DNA of 64,000 nucleotides from Luteimonas cucumeris (GTDB lineage Bacteria > Pseudomonadota > Gammaproteobacteria > Xanthomonadales > Xanthomonadaceae), in contig NZ_VLKN01000004.1 of assembly GCF_007830035.1 (NCBI RefSeq), forward strand, positions 186,001-250,000, in the 5' to 3' direction. Positions 34,398-44,498 of this stretch are shown piece after piece. The position numbers and the translations under genes were made by a program. A model generated the notes under the pieces. That model saw only the letters and a program-made list of their open reading frames with translations. It did not search any database and was not told the origin of the DNA. The stretch's first letter is position 1; the number at the start of each line of letters is the position of its first letter.

Positions 34398-35334
34398 GTC
34401 GTACTCCATCGATCAGCAAGACGACTCCGGCCCAGGCCAGCAGCCACGACAACACGCCGTTGCGCACCAGCCACAGCGCGCGCGCGATCGAATCCGCGTC
34501 CGGCGACCCGCCTTCGCCCAACTGCGGTCGTTGTTCCCAGAGGCCGTGGTAGGGCGCCGCACCGCCAAGCTGCACGCGCAGCGCGCCGGCACCGGCCGCC
34601 ATCACCGGGCCCGCATTGGGGCTGTCCCACAGCGGTGCCTGCCGGCGCCAGCAACGCAACGCGCCAGCGGTATCGCCGAGCACGGCGTAGGTGAGCGCGG
34701 TCAGTCGCGCCGGGATGAAGTTGAGGACATCGTCGACGCGTGCGGCGGCCCAGCCGAAGTTTTCGTAGCGCGGCGTGCGATAGCCCCACATCGCATCGAG
34801 CGTGTTCGCCAGCCGGTACAGCACCGCACCGGGCGCACCGAGCACTGCGAACCAGAACAAGGTGCCGAACACGGCATCGCAGCCGTTTTCGAGCACCGAT
34901 TCGGTTGCCGCCGCTGCGACCTGCGATTCGTCCAGCGCGGCCGTGTCGCGGCTGACCATCCGCGAGACAGCCGCGCGCGCCGAATCCAGTTCACCCGCGT
35001 GCAAGGCATGCGCGACTGGTCGCGCATGCTCGGCGAGGCTGCGATGGCCCAGCGCCAGGTACAGCACGCCGGTCGCCAATGCCGCCGCGAGCCATGGCGA
35101 CGCCGCATGCACCCAATGCATCGCCAGCCAGGTCAAGGCGCACGCCGGCAGCACCGCGACCGACCACGCCAGCGCACCGGCGATACGGCGATCGGCATGC
35201 GTGCGCGACTCGATCGCTCGTGCCATGCGGCCGAACGCGACCAAAGGATGAGCGCGCCGCGGCTCGCCGAGGAGAGCATCCAGCGCCACCGCGGCGACGG
35301 CGATGAATGCAGCACTGGCGGCGGCAATGCTCAA
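34390..35334 (-). CDS. cbiB: Adenosylcobinamide-phosphate synthase
   Basis: Integral membrane enzyme of 314 aa that attaches aminopropanol (phosphate) to adenosylcobyric acid. The family start [20 protein letters not shown], then FGRMARAIE, is clear, followed by [20 protein letters not shown] and [20 protein letters not shown]. The start codon is inferred to be TTG at 35334, overlapping the cobB stop (TTGA); no ATG or GTG lies suitably placed. It overlaps cobD by eight bases. Called cobD in Pseudomonas naming. Confidence 0.92.
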   Translation of the reverse strand: MSIAAASAAFIAVAAVALDALLGEPRRAHPLVAFGRMARAIESRTHADRRIAGALAWSVAVLPACALTWLAMHWVHAASPWLAAALATGVLYLALGHRSLAEHARPVAHALHAGELDSARAAVSRMVSRDTAALDESQVAAAATESVLENGCDAVFGTLFWFAVLGAPGAVLYRLANTLDAMWGYRTPRYENFGWAAARVDDVLNFIPARLTALTYAVLGDTAGALRCWRRQAPLWDSPNAGPVMAAGAGALRVQLGGAAPYHGLWEQRPQLGEGGSPDADSIARALWLVRNGVLSWLLAWAGVVLLIDGVRHA

Positions 35335-36629
35335 GGCAGGAACAACCGCGTCGCCGCGTGCGGATTCGACGGAAAATAGAAATGCACGAAGCTCGCGGTG
35401 AAGCGACGGTCGCGATAGACCGCTTCGGCACTCGGTCCGCCGTTGGGATTGCTCGCCCGCGCCAATGGTGATGCATCGATCTGGGCATGCGCGTAATGGA
35501 AGGTATGTCCGCGCAAGGCGCCTTCCGGCAATTCGATGCCCTGCAGTCCCAACGCCGCCAGGCGTGGTTGCAGGCAGGCGCGGCCCGACAGCAGTCCGGC
35601 CATCGGCGCTTCGTTGCCGTCGCGATCGGCCAGCGCATCCAGCGCATAGAGCATGCCGCCGCACTCGGCCAGCAACGGCTTGCCGGCATCACGGTGCGCG
35701 TGCAGGGCCGCATGCAGGTCGGTGCGTTGCGACAACGCTTGAAGATGCAGTTCCGGATAGCCGCCGGGCAGCCATACCGCATCACATTCCGGCAACGCGT
35801 CGCCTGCCAGTGGCGAGAAGAAGACCAGCTGCGCACCGGCCGCGCGCAGTAGATCGAGGTTGGCCTGGTACAGGAAGCAGAACGCGCCGTCGCGCGCGAC
35901 GGCGATGCGCACGCCTTCTAGATTGCGTTCCATCGCTGCCGCCTCGACTGCGATGGTGAACTGCACTGGCGGCGGCAATTCGGTAGTCGCGTGCTGTGCC
36001 CAGGAATCGGCCAGCGCATCCAGGCGCGCGTCGATATCGCCGAGTTCGCCCGCCGCGACCAGGCCAAGGTGACGTTCTGGCAATGCCAGCGCGGGATCGC
36101 GCGGCAAGGCGCCAAGCCAATGCAGCTCCGCCGGCAGGCTGTTGCGCAGCAGCTGTGCGTGGTGTGCGCTGCCGATGCGGTTGGCCGCGACGCCGTGCAC
36201 CTGCAGGCCGTCGCGATAATGCGCCAATCCGGTCGCCAGCGCGCCGAAGGTCTGCGCCATCGCCGAGCCGTCGATCACCGCCAGCACCGGCAGGCCGAAG
36301 CGCTGCGCGAGGTCGGCGCTGGACGGCGCACCGTCGAACAATCCCATCACGCCTTCGACCAGGATCAGGTCGGCCTCGCCGGCGGCGGCATGCAGGCGCG
36401 TGCGTGCATCGTCTTCGCCGGTCATCCACAGGTCGAGCTGATAGGCGGGATGACCGCTGGCGCGCTCCAGCATCATCGGATCGAGGAAGTCCGGCCCGGT
36501 CTTGAACACACGCACGCGCCGACCCTGGCGCGCATGCCAGCGCGCGAGCGCCGCGGTCACGCTGGTCTTGCCCTGCCCCGACGCGGGCGCGGAAACCAGC
36601 AATGCAGGACATTGGCGTGTCGTATCCAT
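35331..36629 (-). CDS. cobB: Cobyrinate a,c-diamide synthase
   Basis: CobB/CbiA-type amidotransferase of 432 aa. The N-terminal Walker-type motif [20 protein letters not shown] and [14 protein letters not shown] are diagnostic; [13 protein letters not shown] follows. The C-terminal glutaminase half has PGGYPELH and the nucleophile region [16 protein letters not shown], ending with GHTFHYA. It amidates cobyrinate or hydrogenobyrinate at positions a and c. It starts 3 bp after cobO. No corrin-ring methyltransferase lies in the window, so its substrate must come from genes elsewhere, or the gene serves salvage. Confidence 0.95.
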   Translation of the reverse strand: MDTTRQCPALLVSAPASGQGKTSVTAALARWHARQGRRVRVFKTGPDFLDPMMLERASGHPAYQLDLWMTGEDDARTRLHAAAGEADLILVEGVMGLFDGAPSSADLAQRFGLPVLAVIDGSAMAQTFGALATGLAHYRDGLQVHGVAANRIGSAHHAQLLRNSLPAELHWLGALPRDPALALPERHLGLVAAGELGDIDARLDALADSWAQHATTELPPPVQFTIAVEAAAMERNLEGVRIAVARDGAFCFLYQANLDLLRAAGAQLVFFSPLAGDALPECDAVWLPGGYPELHLQALSQRTDLHAALHAHRDAGKPLLAECGGMLYALDALADRDGNEAPMAGLLSGRACLQPRLAALGLQGIELPEGALRGHTFHYAHAQIDASPLARASNPNGGPSAEAVYRDRRFTASFVHFYFPSNPHAATRLFLP

Positions 36630-36632
36630 GGT

Positions 36633-37259
36633 CTACAACTCGATGCCGTGCTGGGCCTTGATCCCCGCCTTGAACGCGTGCTTGACCACGCGCATTTCGG
36701 TGACCGTGTCGGCCGCTTCGATCAATCCCTCCGGCGCGCCGCGCCCGGTGACCACCACGTGCTGGAACTCGGGCCGCGCGGCCAGGGCAGCCAGCACCTG
36801 GTCCAGTGCAATGTAGTCCTTGGTCAGCGCGATGTTGAGTTCGTCGAGCAGGACGAAATCGTAATCCGGATCGGCCAGCATCCGCGCGGCCACGCCCCAG
36901 GCGGCCTCCGCGGCGGCGATGTCGCGCGTGCGGTCCTGGGTCTCCCAGGTGAAGCCCTCGCCCATCACCCGGTAGTCGCATTCGTCCGGGAACCTGCGGA
37001 AGAACGCCTCCTCGCCGGTGGAGAAGCTGCCCTTGATGAACTGCACCACCCCGCAACGGAAGCCGTGGCCCAGCGAGCGCGCCAGCATGCCGAAGCCGGA
37101 CGAACTCTTGCCCTTGCCGTTGCCGGTGTTGACCACCACCACGCCGCGGTCGATGGTGGCACGGGCGATGCGTCGGTCGACCAGTTCCTTCTTGCGTTGC
37201 GCGCGCTCGCGGTAATGCGCGTCCTCGTCGACTCCACGCCGCCCGGAACCGCGGCTCAT
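36633..37259 (-). CDS. cobO: Cob(I)yrinic acid a,c-diamide adenosyltransferase
   Basis: CobO/BtuR-type corrinoid adenosyltransferase, 208 aa. The P-loop VVVVNTGNGKGKSSSGFGML lies at about residues 39-58, and QFIKGSFSTGEEAFF, FVLLDELNIALTKDYI and VVVTGRGAPEGLIEAAD follow as in the family. It adds the upper 5'-deoxyadenosyl ligand to Co(I) corrinoids. The N-terminal ~30 residues are charged (RERAQRKKELVDRR). It overlaps the upstream membrane-protein gene by four bases. Confidence 0.96.
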   Translation of the reverse strand: MSRGSGRRGVDEDAHYRERAQRKKELVDRRIARATIDRGVVVVNTGNGKGKSSSGFGMLARSLGHGFRCGVVQFIKGSFSTGEEAFFRRFPDECDYRVMGEGFTWETQDRTRDIAAAEAAWGVAARMLADPDYDFVLLDELNIALTKDYIALDQVLAALAARPEFQHVVVTGRGAPEGLIEAADTVTEMRVVKHAFKAGIKAQHGIEL

Positions 37260-37879
37260 GTGCGTGCTCCACTGCGCACGCTATCGCGCGCGAACAGGCC
37301 GCGCAGTAGCGCATGCAACACGAAAGCCACGGCGACGTAGCCTGCCAGCGTGCCCAGCGCGCGCGGGAAGTAGCGCGGAATGCGTGCGACGAAGCCTGCG
37401 AGATCGGCCTGCGGATAGCGCCCCGAAAAGAAGTAGAAGCCGCCCTTGGACAACAGGTAGGCCACGACCGTGGTTGCCAGCAGTACCAGCGCCAGCCGCG
37501 GCACCGTCGCCCACCGGTCGGCGTGGACGCGGCGTGCGTACACGCGACCGCCCAGCCATAGTGCGGCGTAGGCGAACGCCAGCGCCCAGTACGCCGGCGA
37601 CACGCACCAGTCGGTGATCGTGCCAGCCGCGAGGCTGCCGAAATCGAGCATCGACGACAACACGAAGAACGCCGGCAACACCCATGCTGGCCGCAGCAGC
37701 GCCCCGGCGAGGAAAAACACCGCCCACGATGCGCTGGGCAAGGCATTGACGCTGGCGAAGTGCTGGCCGCGCGTGCAGATCATCAGCGCGGCCAAAGCGA
37801 GGCCGACCAGGATCTGGCCGCGCACCGATTGCAGCGGCAGCGAAGGTGCTGTCGATGACAGGGATTGGATCGAGGACAT
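37256..37879 (-). CDS. Multi-pass membrane protein of B12 operon, paralog 1
   Basis: A 207-aa inner-membrane protein with about five or six hydrophobic helices. I do not recognise a named family. It is clearly paralogous to the next gene upstream (37901-38482). Shared motifs are ALMIxTRxxHF, LPxASxAVFFLxG, TDWCVSPAY (SDFCVTPAY in the paralog), LWxGGRxYAxR, GRY and VxLHAL. Both keep a His near the first helix and an Asp/Cys pair in the middle, possible cobalt or corrinoid contacts. Translational coupling to cobO and control by the B12 riboswitch suggest a role in corrinoid or cobalt movement; that is inference. GGAGAG precedes the ATG. Confidence 0.8.
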   Translation of the reverse strand: MSSIQSLSSTAPSLPLQSVRGQILVGLALAALMICTRGQHFASVNALPSASWAVFFLAGALLRPAWVLPAFFVLSSMLDFGSLAAGTITDWCVSPAYWALAFAYAALWLGGRVYARRVHADRWATVPRLALVLLATTVVAYLLSKGGFYFFSGRYPQADLAGFVARIPRYFPRALGTLAGYVAVAFVLHALLRGLFARDSVRSGART

Positions 37880-37900
37880 GTCGCTCTCCCGGAAAAGGAA

Positions 37901-38482
37901 TCAGGCGCCGGCTGCAGGCTGACCGCTGCGCGCGCGCAGGGTCCATGCCGCCAGCGCATGCAGGAGCAGGGCCACGACGATGTAGGTCATGGTCGTGCGC
38001 ACGAACAACGGCCCCCACTGCCATACACGTGCGGCGTATTCGGCGAAATTCGGCTCGGCATAGCGCCCGCCGAGCCAGTAGAACGCGCCGTTGGAGATCC
38101 CGAACGACAGCGATGCCGCGACCAGGCCGGCAGCGGCTGCACCCAGCATCGGCATCCAGCCCGCCTGCAGCCGGCTGGCGTAGAGACGGCCGCCATACCA
38201 GAGCGACGCATAGGCCGGCAGCAGGAACGAATACGCCGGCGTCACGCAGAAATCGCTGACGCCGGCATGCTCGATCGCGACCCAGTCGATCGCCACCGCC
38301 AATCCCAGGAAGCTGGCGAATTGCCAGTGTTTTCGCAGGTACAGACCGCCGAGGAAGAACACCGCCATCGACGCATCCGGCAGATGGATCGCGGTGCCGA
38401 AGTGGTGGAAACGAGTGGCGATCATCAGCGCCGCAAACGCGACGAACAGACCGAGGTTGGCGGAACGGATCAACGGTTTCAT
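37901..38482 (-). CDS. Multi-pass membrane protein of B12 operon, paralog 2
   Basis: A 193-aa membrane protein, tandem paralog of the downstream gene. Distinct stretches: ALMIATRFHHFGTAIHLPDA, SMAVFFLGGLYLRKHWQFAS, GVSDFCVTPAYSFLLPAYAS and LWYGGRLYASR. Five or six hydrophobic helices, no signal peptide cleavage site, no ATP-binding motif. It lies between btuB-2 (38 bp upstream) and its paralog (21 bp downstream), so it belongs to the riboswitch operon. The small size and lack of an energy-coupling domain recall substrate-binding membrane subunits of ECF-type transporters, but no EcfT or ATPase gene is in the window. Function unknown. Confidence 0.8.
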   Translation of the reverse strand: MKPLIRSANLGLFVAFAALMIATRFHHFGTAIHLPDASMAVFFLGGLYLRKHWQFASFLGLAVAIDWVAIEHAGVSDFCVTPAYSFLLPAYASLWYGGRLYASRLQAGWMPMLGAAAAGLVAASLSFGISNGAFYWLGGRYAEPNFAEYAARVWQWGPLFVRTTMTYIVVALLLHALAAWTLRARSGQPAAGA

Positions 38483-38520
38483 CGGTGGCCTCGCGTGGTG
38501 GATGGTGAGTGGATGCCCGC

Positions 38521-40380
38521 TCAGCGGGTGGGCCGGTAACGCAGTGTCAACAGGTAATTTCGCCCGGGCTGGTTGTAGAGCGCGGCGGTTTCGTGGCGTT
38601 TGTCGAACACGTTGCTGGCGGCCAGCTGCAGGCTCCAGTCGATGTTCAGCGCATAGCCGATGCGCAGATCGGTGAGGCCATAGCCACTCAACCGCGTGGT
38701 GTTGGCCAGGTTGTCGTAGCGCGCGCCAGCGCCGGTGACGCTCGCGCCAAGACTGAAAGCGCCGAAATCACGATCGGCATCAAAACGTCCGCTGCGCCGC
38801 GCACGTCGCGGCAGGACATGGCCACGGTTGCGGTCATCGCCGTCGCTGCGCGGATCCAGCCAGGTCGCACTGGCGCGCAGGTTCCAGCCGGCGAGCATCG
38901 TGTCGGCCACCGCCTCGAGCCCCTGGATGCGGGCGCGGTCAATGTTGTTGGGACCGCCGAAATCGCCGAGGTTGGCGTCGTAGGCGATCATGTCGTCGAT
39001 CCTCGTGTCGAACGCATTGAGCGACCAGCCGCCCCAGCCGTGTTCGCCGCGCAGGCTCAGCTCGATGCTTTCCGAGGTTTCCGGCTGCAGCAGCGGATTG
39101 CCGTAGCCGGGGAAGAACAGTTCGTTGAAGGTCGGCGCCTTGAACGCGGTGCCGTAGCTGGCACCAATGCGCAATGCGTCGGTGAAGTCCCAGCCCCACA
39201 ACGCGCTACCGGTGGTTTTGCCGCCGAACTGGCTGTTGTCGTCGCGACGCAGGCTCGCCTGCAGCGACTGCGCGCCAAAGTCCTGCTGCCACTGGCCGAA
39301 CAGGCCGCGGTTGATGCGATGGTCGCGCGCATAGAGCGTGTCGCTGCCGACCTCGTCGCGTAGCCAGTCGTAGCCGACGCTGAGCAGTCCCGCCGCGACA
39401 CCGACGTCGGCCTGCAGCGAAACCACCTGCCGGCGCGTGTCGAAGTTGGACGAGTACACGCCATCCTGGAAATTCTCGCTGAGGTCGGCGCTGCTGCCCA
39501 CGCTTGCGGTCAGTTTCAGCCGCTCGCCCGGCGTGTAGCGCACGCGGCTGCCGAGAACCTGCTGCACGGTGTCGGCCTGGTTGTTGAGGCTGCCGTCGTA
39601 TTCGTTGTAGCCCTCGGCGCGGAAAGCGCGCGCTTCCGCATCCCATTGCGGGCTGAAGCGATAGCCACCCTGCACGGTCGCGGAGTTGTTGCGGTAGCCG
39701 TCGCGGTCCGGATCGGCATTGCGCGTGCCGCGATAGGCGTCGATGCCGTCGGTCTTCTCGTGCGCCAGGTTGATCGAGTACCAGCCGCCGCGCACGTCAT
39801 CGCCGCCTTCGCTGCGACCGGCGACGCCTGCGGACAGGCGCGCGGTGGATTGACTGCCGATGCCGGCACTGAACATCGGCACGAATGCGCCCTGCGGCTG
39901 GCGGGTGAAGATCTGGATCACGCCGCCGAGCGCCTCCGAACCGTACAGGCTCGAGAACGGCCCGCGCACGATCTCGATGCGTTCGATCTGCTCGACCGGA
40001 ATGTCCTGCAACGATGCGCCGCCGCTGGTGGCCGAGCCGATCCTGATGCCGTCGACCAGCACCAGCACGTGGTCGGACTCGGTGCCGCGCAGGAACAGCG
40101 ACGTCGACTTGCCGGCACCGCCGTTGTTGGCCAGCGAAATGCCGGCGCGACCGCGCAACAGGTCGGGCAGCGAATTCGGCTGCAGCCGTTCGATTTCGCC
40201 GCGGTCGATCACGGTGATCGCGGCCAGGGTCTGGTCCTGGGTCTGCGCGGTGCGCGTGGCGGTGACGACGATCCGGTCGAGGTCGGTGGCGCTGTCAGCG
40301 GCCGCGGCCGGGAATGTGGTGACGAACGACAAGGCAACCGCCAATGCGGATTGGCGGCAAGACAAACCATATGGATGCAC
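38521..40380 (-). CDS. btuB: TonB-dependent cobalamin receptor BtuB (copy 2)
   Basis: Outer-membrane B12 receptor of 619 aa and first gene of the cobalamin operon. The start is inferred as GTG at 40380: AGGAG lies 9 nt upstream, and the product then begins with a normal signal peptide (residues 1-31, ending FPAAAA). TonB-box region DLDRIVVTATRT, plug motifs LFLRGTESDHVLVLVDGIRI and GPFSSLYGSEALGGVIQIFT, and C-terminal aromatic strand (NYLLTLRYRPTR) are intact. It is a close paralog of copy 1 with several identical blocks. The different plug apex and extracellular loops might reflect different corrinoid preference; this is inference. Confidence 0.93.
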   Translation of the reverse strand: MHPYGLSCRQSALAVALSFVTTFPAAAADSATDLDRIVVTATRTAQTQDQTLAAITVIDRGEIERLQPNSLPDLLRGRAGISLANNGGAGKSTSLFLRGTESDHVLVLVDGIRIGSATSGGASLQDIPVEQIERIEIVRGPFSSLYGSEALGGVIQIFTRQPQGAFVPMFSAGIGSQSTARLSAGVAGRSEGGDDVRGGWYSINLAHEKTDGIDAYRGTRNADPDRDGYRNNSATVQGGYRFSPQWDAEARAFRAEGYNEYDGSLNNQADTVQQVLGSRVRYTPGERLKLTASVGSSADLSENFQDGVYSSNFDTRRQVVSLQADVGVAAGLLSVGYDWLRDEVGSDTLYARDHRINRGLFGQWQQDFGAQSLQASLRRDDNSQFGGKTTGSALWGWDFTDALRIGASYGTAFKAPTFNELFFPGYGNPLLQPETSESIELSLRGEHGWGGWSLNAFDTRIDDMIAYDANLGDFGGPNNIDRARIQGLEAVADTMLAGWNLRASATWLDPRSDGDDRNRGHVLPRRARRSGRFDADRDFGAFSLGASVTGAGARYDNLANTTRLSGYGLTDLRIGYALNIDWSLQLAASNVFDKRHETAALYNQPGRNYLLTLRYRPTR

Positions 40381-40399
40381 GAACAAACACTCCTGGGAA

Positions 40400-40417
40400 C
40401 CGCGCCTGCCCGCGCGG
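40400..40417 (-). promoter_or_regulatory. Hairpin before btuB-2 ribosome site
   Basis: CCGCGC and GCGCGG arms around CTGCCC (plus-strand reading), identical to the hairpin of the btuB-1 leader and placed just before AGGAG. Confidence 0.55.
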
Positions 40418-40511
40418 AATCGGTGGCAAGGGACAGGCGGCAAAGGAGGTCTGGATGCGACACGCGACAGGCATGCGCCCCATGACATCGCCCACCGCGT
40501 GTCGGGTCGCA

Positions 40512-40724
40512 CAAAGGCCGGTCTCCGGGCTTGCGAGCGAAGGCGACCTCAAGGGGCCTTCCGGTCCGCGCCTTCCCATGCGTAATGCACAGTGGCGGTG
40601 ATGCGGATCGTTTGTCTCGCCTACCGTTGCGGGGGCAGCTCCGGAATTGCCGGCCGTGGCATGCACGACCCGGCGCACCGGATTCCCGTTTCAACCGCTG
40701 ACTGAACCAGCGGTCACCTCAGGC
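40512..40724 (-). ncRNA. Cobalamin riboswitch 2
   Basis: Second AdoCbl-type aptamer, minus strand. It shares with the first GCCTGAGGTGACC, GGTTGAAACGGGAATCCGGT, GGAGCTGCCCCCGCAACGGT, GCCACTGTGCATTACGCATG and the B12 box AGCCCGGAGACCGGCC. Sequence identity continues past the aptamer into the leader (ATGACATCGCCCACCGCGTG on the plus strand in both). It controls btuB-2 and by extension the whole operon down to cobS. The 477-base gap to the AraC-type gene is otherwise empty. Confidence 0.95.
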
Positions 40725-40857
40725 CGGCGCATCTTAGCAGCAATCGCGCGTTCGCCAACCCGACGGCGGCGAGTCCGGTCATCGGGCGCGCGATTGACTC
40801 GCTTCCGTGGATGAGGCTCGCGAAAATGCGTCAACAAGGCGCGGCAGCGCGAAGCGA

Positions 40858-41736
40858 TCACTGCACGGGGATGAAGATATCCGTGCGCAGCATCGCTTCC
40901 GGCACCTCTTCGGGATCGTCCAGATAGCCGTAATGGATCGGCACATCGCGCAGTGCATGGCCGCTGCCGGGCAGCCACTCGGCGAGTAGGCGATCGGTGG
41001 CGTCTTCCAGCAATCCGAAACTGCCGACATGCCGCGCGCGTGCATATCCGCCGCCGCCCACCTGCAGTCGCCGCATCGGAGCAGGCGGTTGCGCCTCGGT
41101 CGAGAAAGCCATTGCACAATCGAACTCCACTTCGCCTGCCGGTACGTCGCGATGATCCTGCAGCGGAATACCGTACAGGCCACTCAGCGTGTCGGCGATG
41201 CCGACGGCGATGGCCCAGTTCATCAACTGCCAGTACGCCTGGTCGAGATCCTCGTAAGCGCCGCGGTTGCGCAATGCGACGACTTCGAACGGCTCCACCG
41301 ACACCACATCCACGCGCAGTGGCGCGTCGTCTCTCCCGGCCCGCTCTGGCGGCCGGCTAAGCCGTTGCAGCTCATCGGCCATGCGCGCGGGCTGCGCGCG
41401 CAGTTCGCTCGGGCTGGCCGCGAACGCATCCCTGAAGGCGCGTGCGAACGCCTGCGGCGTTTCATAGCCGACCGTCATCGCGATGCCGGTGATGCTGGCC
41501 TGCGCATCGCCCAGCAGATGCAAGGCACGCAACAGCCGCAGGCGCGCCACCGTGCGGCCGATGGTTTCTCCGGTCAGCGCGCGGTAGACGCGGTGGAAAT
41601 GGAAGGAAGACAGGTGCGCGATCGCGGCCAGTTCAGGCAGGTCGGGCAGTTCGCCACCGGCCACGACGGCCTGCTGCAGGCGTGCGACCACGCGGTCGAT
41701 GCGTTCGGCATAGGTATTGCGGGTAGCGGGCTTCAT
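40858..41736 (-). CDS. AraC-family regulator with GyrI-like ligand domain
   Basis: A transcription factor of 292 aa. The N-terminal AraC HTH pair (about 15-115) contains LPELAAIAHLSSFHFHRVYR and ITGIAMTVGYETPQAFARAF. The C-terminal GyrI-like/effector-binding domain (about 140-290) starts RVDVVSVEPFEVVALRNRGA and ends in PIHYGYLDDPEEVP. This fusion is typical of Rob/BmrR-like regulators responding to small hydrophobic compounds. The start at 41736 has GGAG 8 nt upstream; the frame reaching 41778 has no better site. It stands alone and lies 125 bp after clpB on the same strand. The target genes are unknown. Confidence 0.88.
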   Translation of the reverse strand: MKPATRNTYAERIDRVVARLQQAVVAGGELPDLPELAAIAHLSSFHFHRVYRALTGETIGRTVARLRLLRALHLLGDAQASITGIAMTVGYETPQAFARAFRDAFAASPSELRAQPARMADELQRLSRPPERAGRDDAPLRVDVVSVEPFEVVALRNRGAYEDLDQAYWQLMNWAIAVGIADTLSGLYGIPLQDHRDVPAGEVEFDCAMAFSTEAQPPAPMRRLQVGGGGYARARHVGSFGLLEDATDRLLAEWLPGSGHALRDVPIHYGYLDDPEEVPEAMLRTDIFIPVQ

Positions 41737-41831
41737 GTTCACTCCGGCTCGGAACGTAGCCCAGTGTCGCCGTTGCAAGCACCGCCCGCGGTCCGGATCT
41801 TGCGCTCATGTGCCAATGCACGCTTCGGGCT

Positions 41832-41855
41832 GGCCGGGCAGCAGCGCGCCCGGCC
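41832..41855 (-). terminator. Possible terminator hairpin after clpB
   Basis: GGCCGGGC and GCCCGGCC arms with an 8-nt loop, 7 bases past the clpB stop on the minus strand. No run of T follows, so it may only protect the 3' end. Confidence 0.35.
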
Positions 41856-41861
41856 CCATCA

Positions 41862-44447
41862 TCACGGCTTTTCGAACACCAGCCGTCCCGCCTCCGCGTC
41901 GACACGCACGGTATCGCCATTGCCGAATTCGCCGGACAGGATCTTCTGCGCCAGCGGATTCTCCAGCTGCTGCTGGATCGCGCGCTTGAGCGGGCGCGCA
42001 CCATAGACCGGATCGAAGCCGACATTGCCGAGCAGGTCGAAGGCCTTGTCGGTCACATCGAGGCGGATGCCGCGTTCGCCCAGCCGCTTTTCCAGCCCGC
42101 GCATCTGGATCCGCGCGATCTGCCTGATCTGCGCCTTGTCCAGCGGATGGAACACGACGATGTCGTCGAGGCGATTGATGAACTCCGGGCGGAAGTGCGC
42201 CTGCACCACGCCCATCACCGCGGCCTTCATCTGCGTATAGGCCTCGGCGGAATCGTCGCCAGCCAGTTCCTGGATCTGGTGCGAGCCGAGATTGGACGTC
42301 ATCACGATCACGGTGTTGCGGAAATCGACCGTGCGGCCCTGGCCGTCGGTCAGGCGGCCATCATCGAGTACCTGCAGCAGTATGTTGAACACATCCGGAT
42401 GCGCCTTCTCGACTTCGTCGAGCAGGATCACGCTGTACGGACGACGCCGCACCGCTTCGGTCAGGTAGCCGCCTTCCTCGTAGCCGACATAGCCAGGCGG
42501 CGCGCCGACCAGGCGGCTGACCGCGTGCTTTTCCATGAATTCGCTCATGTCGATGCGCACCATCGCGTCACTCGAATCGAACAGGAACTCGGCCAACGCC
42601 TTGCACAGTTCGGTCTTGCCGACGCCAGTCGGGCCGAGGAACAGGAACGAACCGCTCGGACGATCCGGATCGCTCAGGCCGGCGCGCGAACGGCGCACGG
42701 AATCGGATACCGCCTTGATCGCTTCGTCCTGGCCGACCACGCGCGTATGCAGCGCGTCTTCCATCTTGAGCAGCTTCTCGCGCTCGCCTTCCAGCATCTT
42801 CGACACCGGGATGCCGGTCCAGCGCGACACGACCTCGGCGATTTCCTCCGCGGTGACGCGATCCTGCAGCAGCCTGAAGCCCTGGTTCTCCGCTTCCTGC
42901 GCGGCCTTGAGCTGCTTTTCCAGCTCCGGCAGTTGCCCGTACTGGATCTCGCTCATGCGTGCGTAATCCTGGCGACGCTGCGCCGCTTCCAGGTCCAGGC
43001 GCGCGGCCTCGATCTGTTCCTTGATCTTCGTCGCACCCTGCAAGGTGGCCTTCTCGGCTTTCCAGACTTCCTCGAGGTCGTTGTATTCGCGCTGCAGTTG
43101 CTCGATCTCCGCTTCAAGATCGGCCAGGCGCTTCCTGCTCTCGGCGTCCTTCTCCTTCTTCAGCGCCTCGCGCTGGATCTTGAGCTGGATCAGTCGGCGC
43201 TCCTTGCGGTCGAGCTCCTCGGGCTTGGAGTCGATCTCCATGCGGATGCGCGACGCGGCCTCGTCCATCAGGTCGATGGCCTTGTCCGGCAACTGGCGAT
43301 CGGCGATGTAGCGATGCGACAACGTCGCCGCGGCGACGATCGCCGGATCGGTGATCTCGACGCCGTGATGGACCGCGTACCGTTCCTTCAGGCCGCGCAG
43401 GATGGCGATGGTGTCCTCGACACTGGGCTCGCCGACGAACACCTTCTGGAAGCGGCGCTCCAGCGCCGCGTCCTTCTCGACATACTTGCGGTATTCGTCG
43501 AGCGTGGTCGCGCCGATGCAGTGCAGCTCGCCGCGCGCCAGCGCCGGCTTCAGCATGTTGCCGGCATCCATCGCGCCTTCTGCCTTGCCGGCACCGACCA
43601 TGGTGTGCAGTTCGTCGATGAACAGGATGATCTGGCCTTCGTTCTTGGCCAGATCGTTCAACACAGCTTTCAGCCGCTCCTCGAATTCGCCGCGATACTT
43701 CGCGCCGGCGATCAGTGCACCCATGTCCAGCGACAGCACGCGCTTGCCGCGCAGCCCCTCGGGCACCTCGCCGTTGACGATGCGCTGCGCCAGGCCTTCG
43801 ACGATCGCGGTCTTGCCGACGCCGGGTTCGCCGATCAGCACCGGGTTGTTCTTGGTGCGCCGTTGCAGCACCTGGATGGTGCGGCGGATCTCCTCGTCGC
43901 GGCCGATCACCGGATCGAGCTTGCCTTTCTCCGAGCGCGCGGTCAGGTCGATCGTGTACTTCTCCAGCGCCTGGCGCTGGTCTTCGGCATTCTCGCTCTG
44001 CACCGTGTCGCCGCCGCGCATCTTCTCGATGGCCGCTTCGATCTTCTGCTTGTCGGCACCTGCAGCCTTCAGCGCACGTCCGGCATCGCCGCTGTCGTCG
44101 AGCGCGGCCAGCACGAACCATTCGCTGGCGATGTAGGCATCGCCACGCTGCTGCGCGGATTTGTCGGCGACATTGAGCAGCCGCGCCAGATCGTTGCCCA
44201 GCGACACGTTGCCGGCTTGGCCGGACACCTTCGGAAGCTTTTCCAGTGCCTCGCCGAGCCGCTCACGCAGCAGCGGTACGTTGACGCCGGCCTGCGCCAG
44301 CAGCGGCCGTGTGCTACCACCCTGCTGGTCGAGCAGCGCGACCAGCAGGTGGGCAGGCTCGATCAGGTTGTGGTCGCGTCCCACCGCCAGCGATTGTGCA
44401 TCGGCCAGGGCCTGCTGGAAGCGCGAAGTCAGTTTGTCCATCCGCAT
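41862..44447 (-). CDS. clpB: ClpB disaggregase
   Basis: Hexameric AAA+ chaperone of 861 aa that resolubilises aggregates with DnaK. The N-domain begins [23 protein letters not shown]1 Walker A GEPGVGKT begins at about residue 206, with Walker [11 protein letters not shown] coiled-coil M domain follows (about 400-530, with [20 protein letters not shown]). NBD2 Walker A GPTGVGKT begins at about 605, and sensor regions plus IMTSNLGS are intact. GGAG lies about 10 nt before the ATG. A sigma-32-like promoter sits at 44499-44529. Confidence 0.98.
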   Translation of the reverse strand: MRMDKLTSRFQQALADAQSLAVGRDHNLIEPAHLLVALLDQQGGSTRPLLAQAGVNVPLLRERLGEALEKLPKVSGQAGNVSLGNDLARLLNVADKSAQQRGDAYIASEWFVLAALDDSGDAGRALKAAGADKQKIEAAIEKMRGGDTVQSENAEDQRQALEKYTIDLTARSEKGKLDPVIGRDEEIRRTIQVLQRRTKNNPVLIGEPGVGKTAIVEGLAQRIVNGEVPEGLRGKRVLSLDMGALIAGAKYRGEFEERLKAVLNDLAKNEGQIILFIDELHTMVGAGKAEGAMDAGNMLKPALARGELHCIGATTLDEYRKYVEKDAALERRFQKVFVGEPSVEDTIAILRGLKERYAVHHGVEITDPAIVAAATLSHRYIADRQLPDKAIDLMDEAASRIRMEIDSKPEELDRKERRLIQLKIQREALKKEKDAESRKRLADLEAEIEQLQREYNDLEEVWKAEKATLQGATKIKEQIEAARLDLEAAQRRQDYARMSEIQYGQLPELEKQLKAAQEAENQGFRLLQDRVTAEEIAEVVSRWTGIPVSKMLEGEREKLLKMEDALHTRVVGQDEAIKAVSDSVRRSRAGLSDPDRPSGSFLFLGPTGVGKTELCKALAEFLFDSSDAMVRIDMSEFMEKHAVSRLVGAPPGYVGYEEGGYLTEAVRRRPYSVILLDEVEKAHPDVFNILLQVLDDGRLTDGQGRTVDFRNTVIVMTSNLGSHQIQELAGDDSAEAYTQMKAAVMGVVQAHFRPEFINRLDDIVVFHPLDKAQIRQIARIQMRGLEKRLGERGIRLDVTDKAFDLLGNVGFDPVYGARPLKRAIQQQLENPLAQKILSGEFGNGDTVRVDAEAGRLVFEKP

Positions 44448-44498
44448 CGGACAGCTCCATCGTGTATGTGGCGGGACGCTTGCGCGCCGATGGCATTC

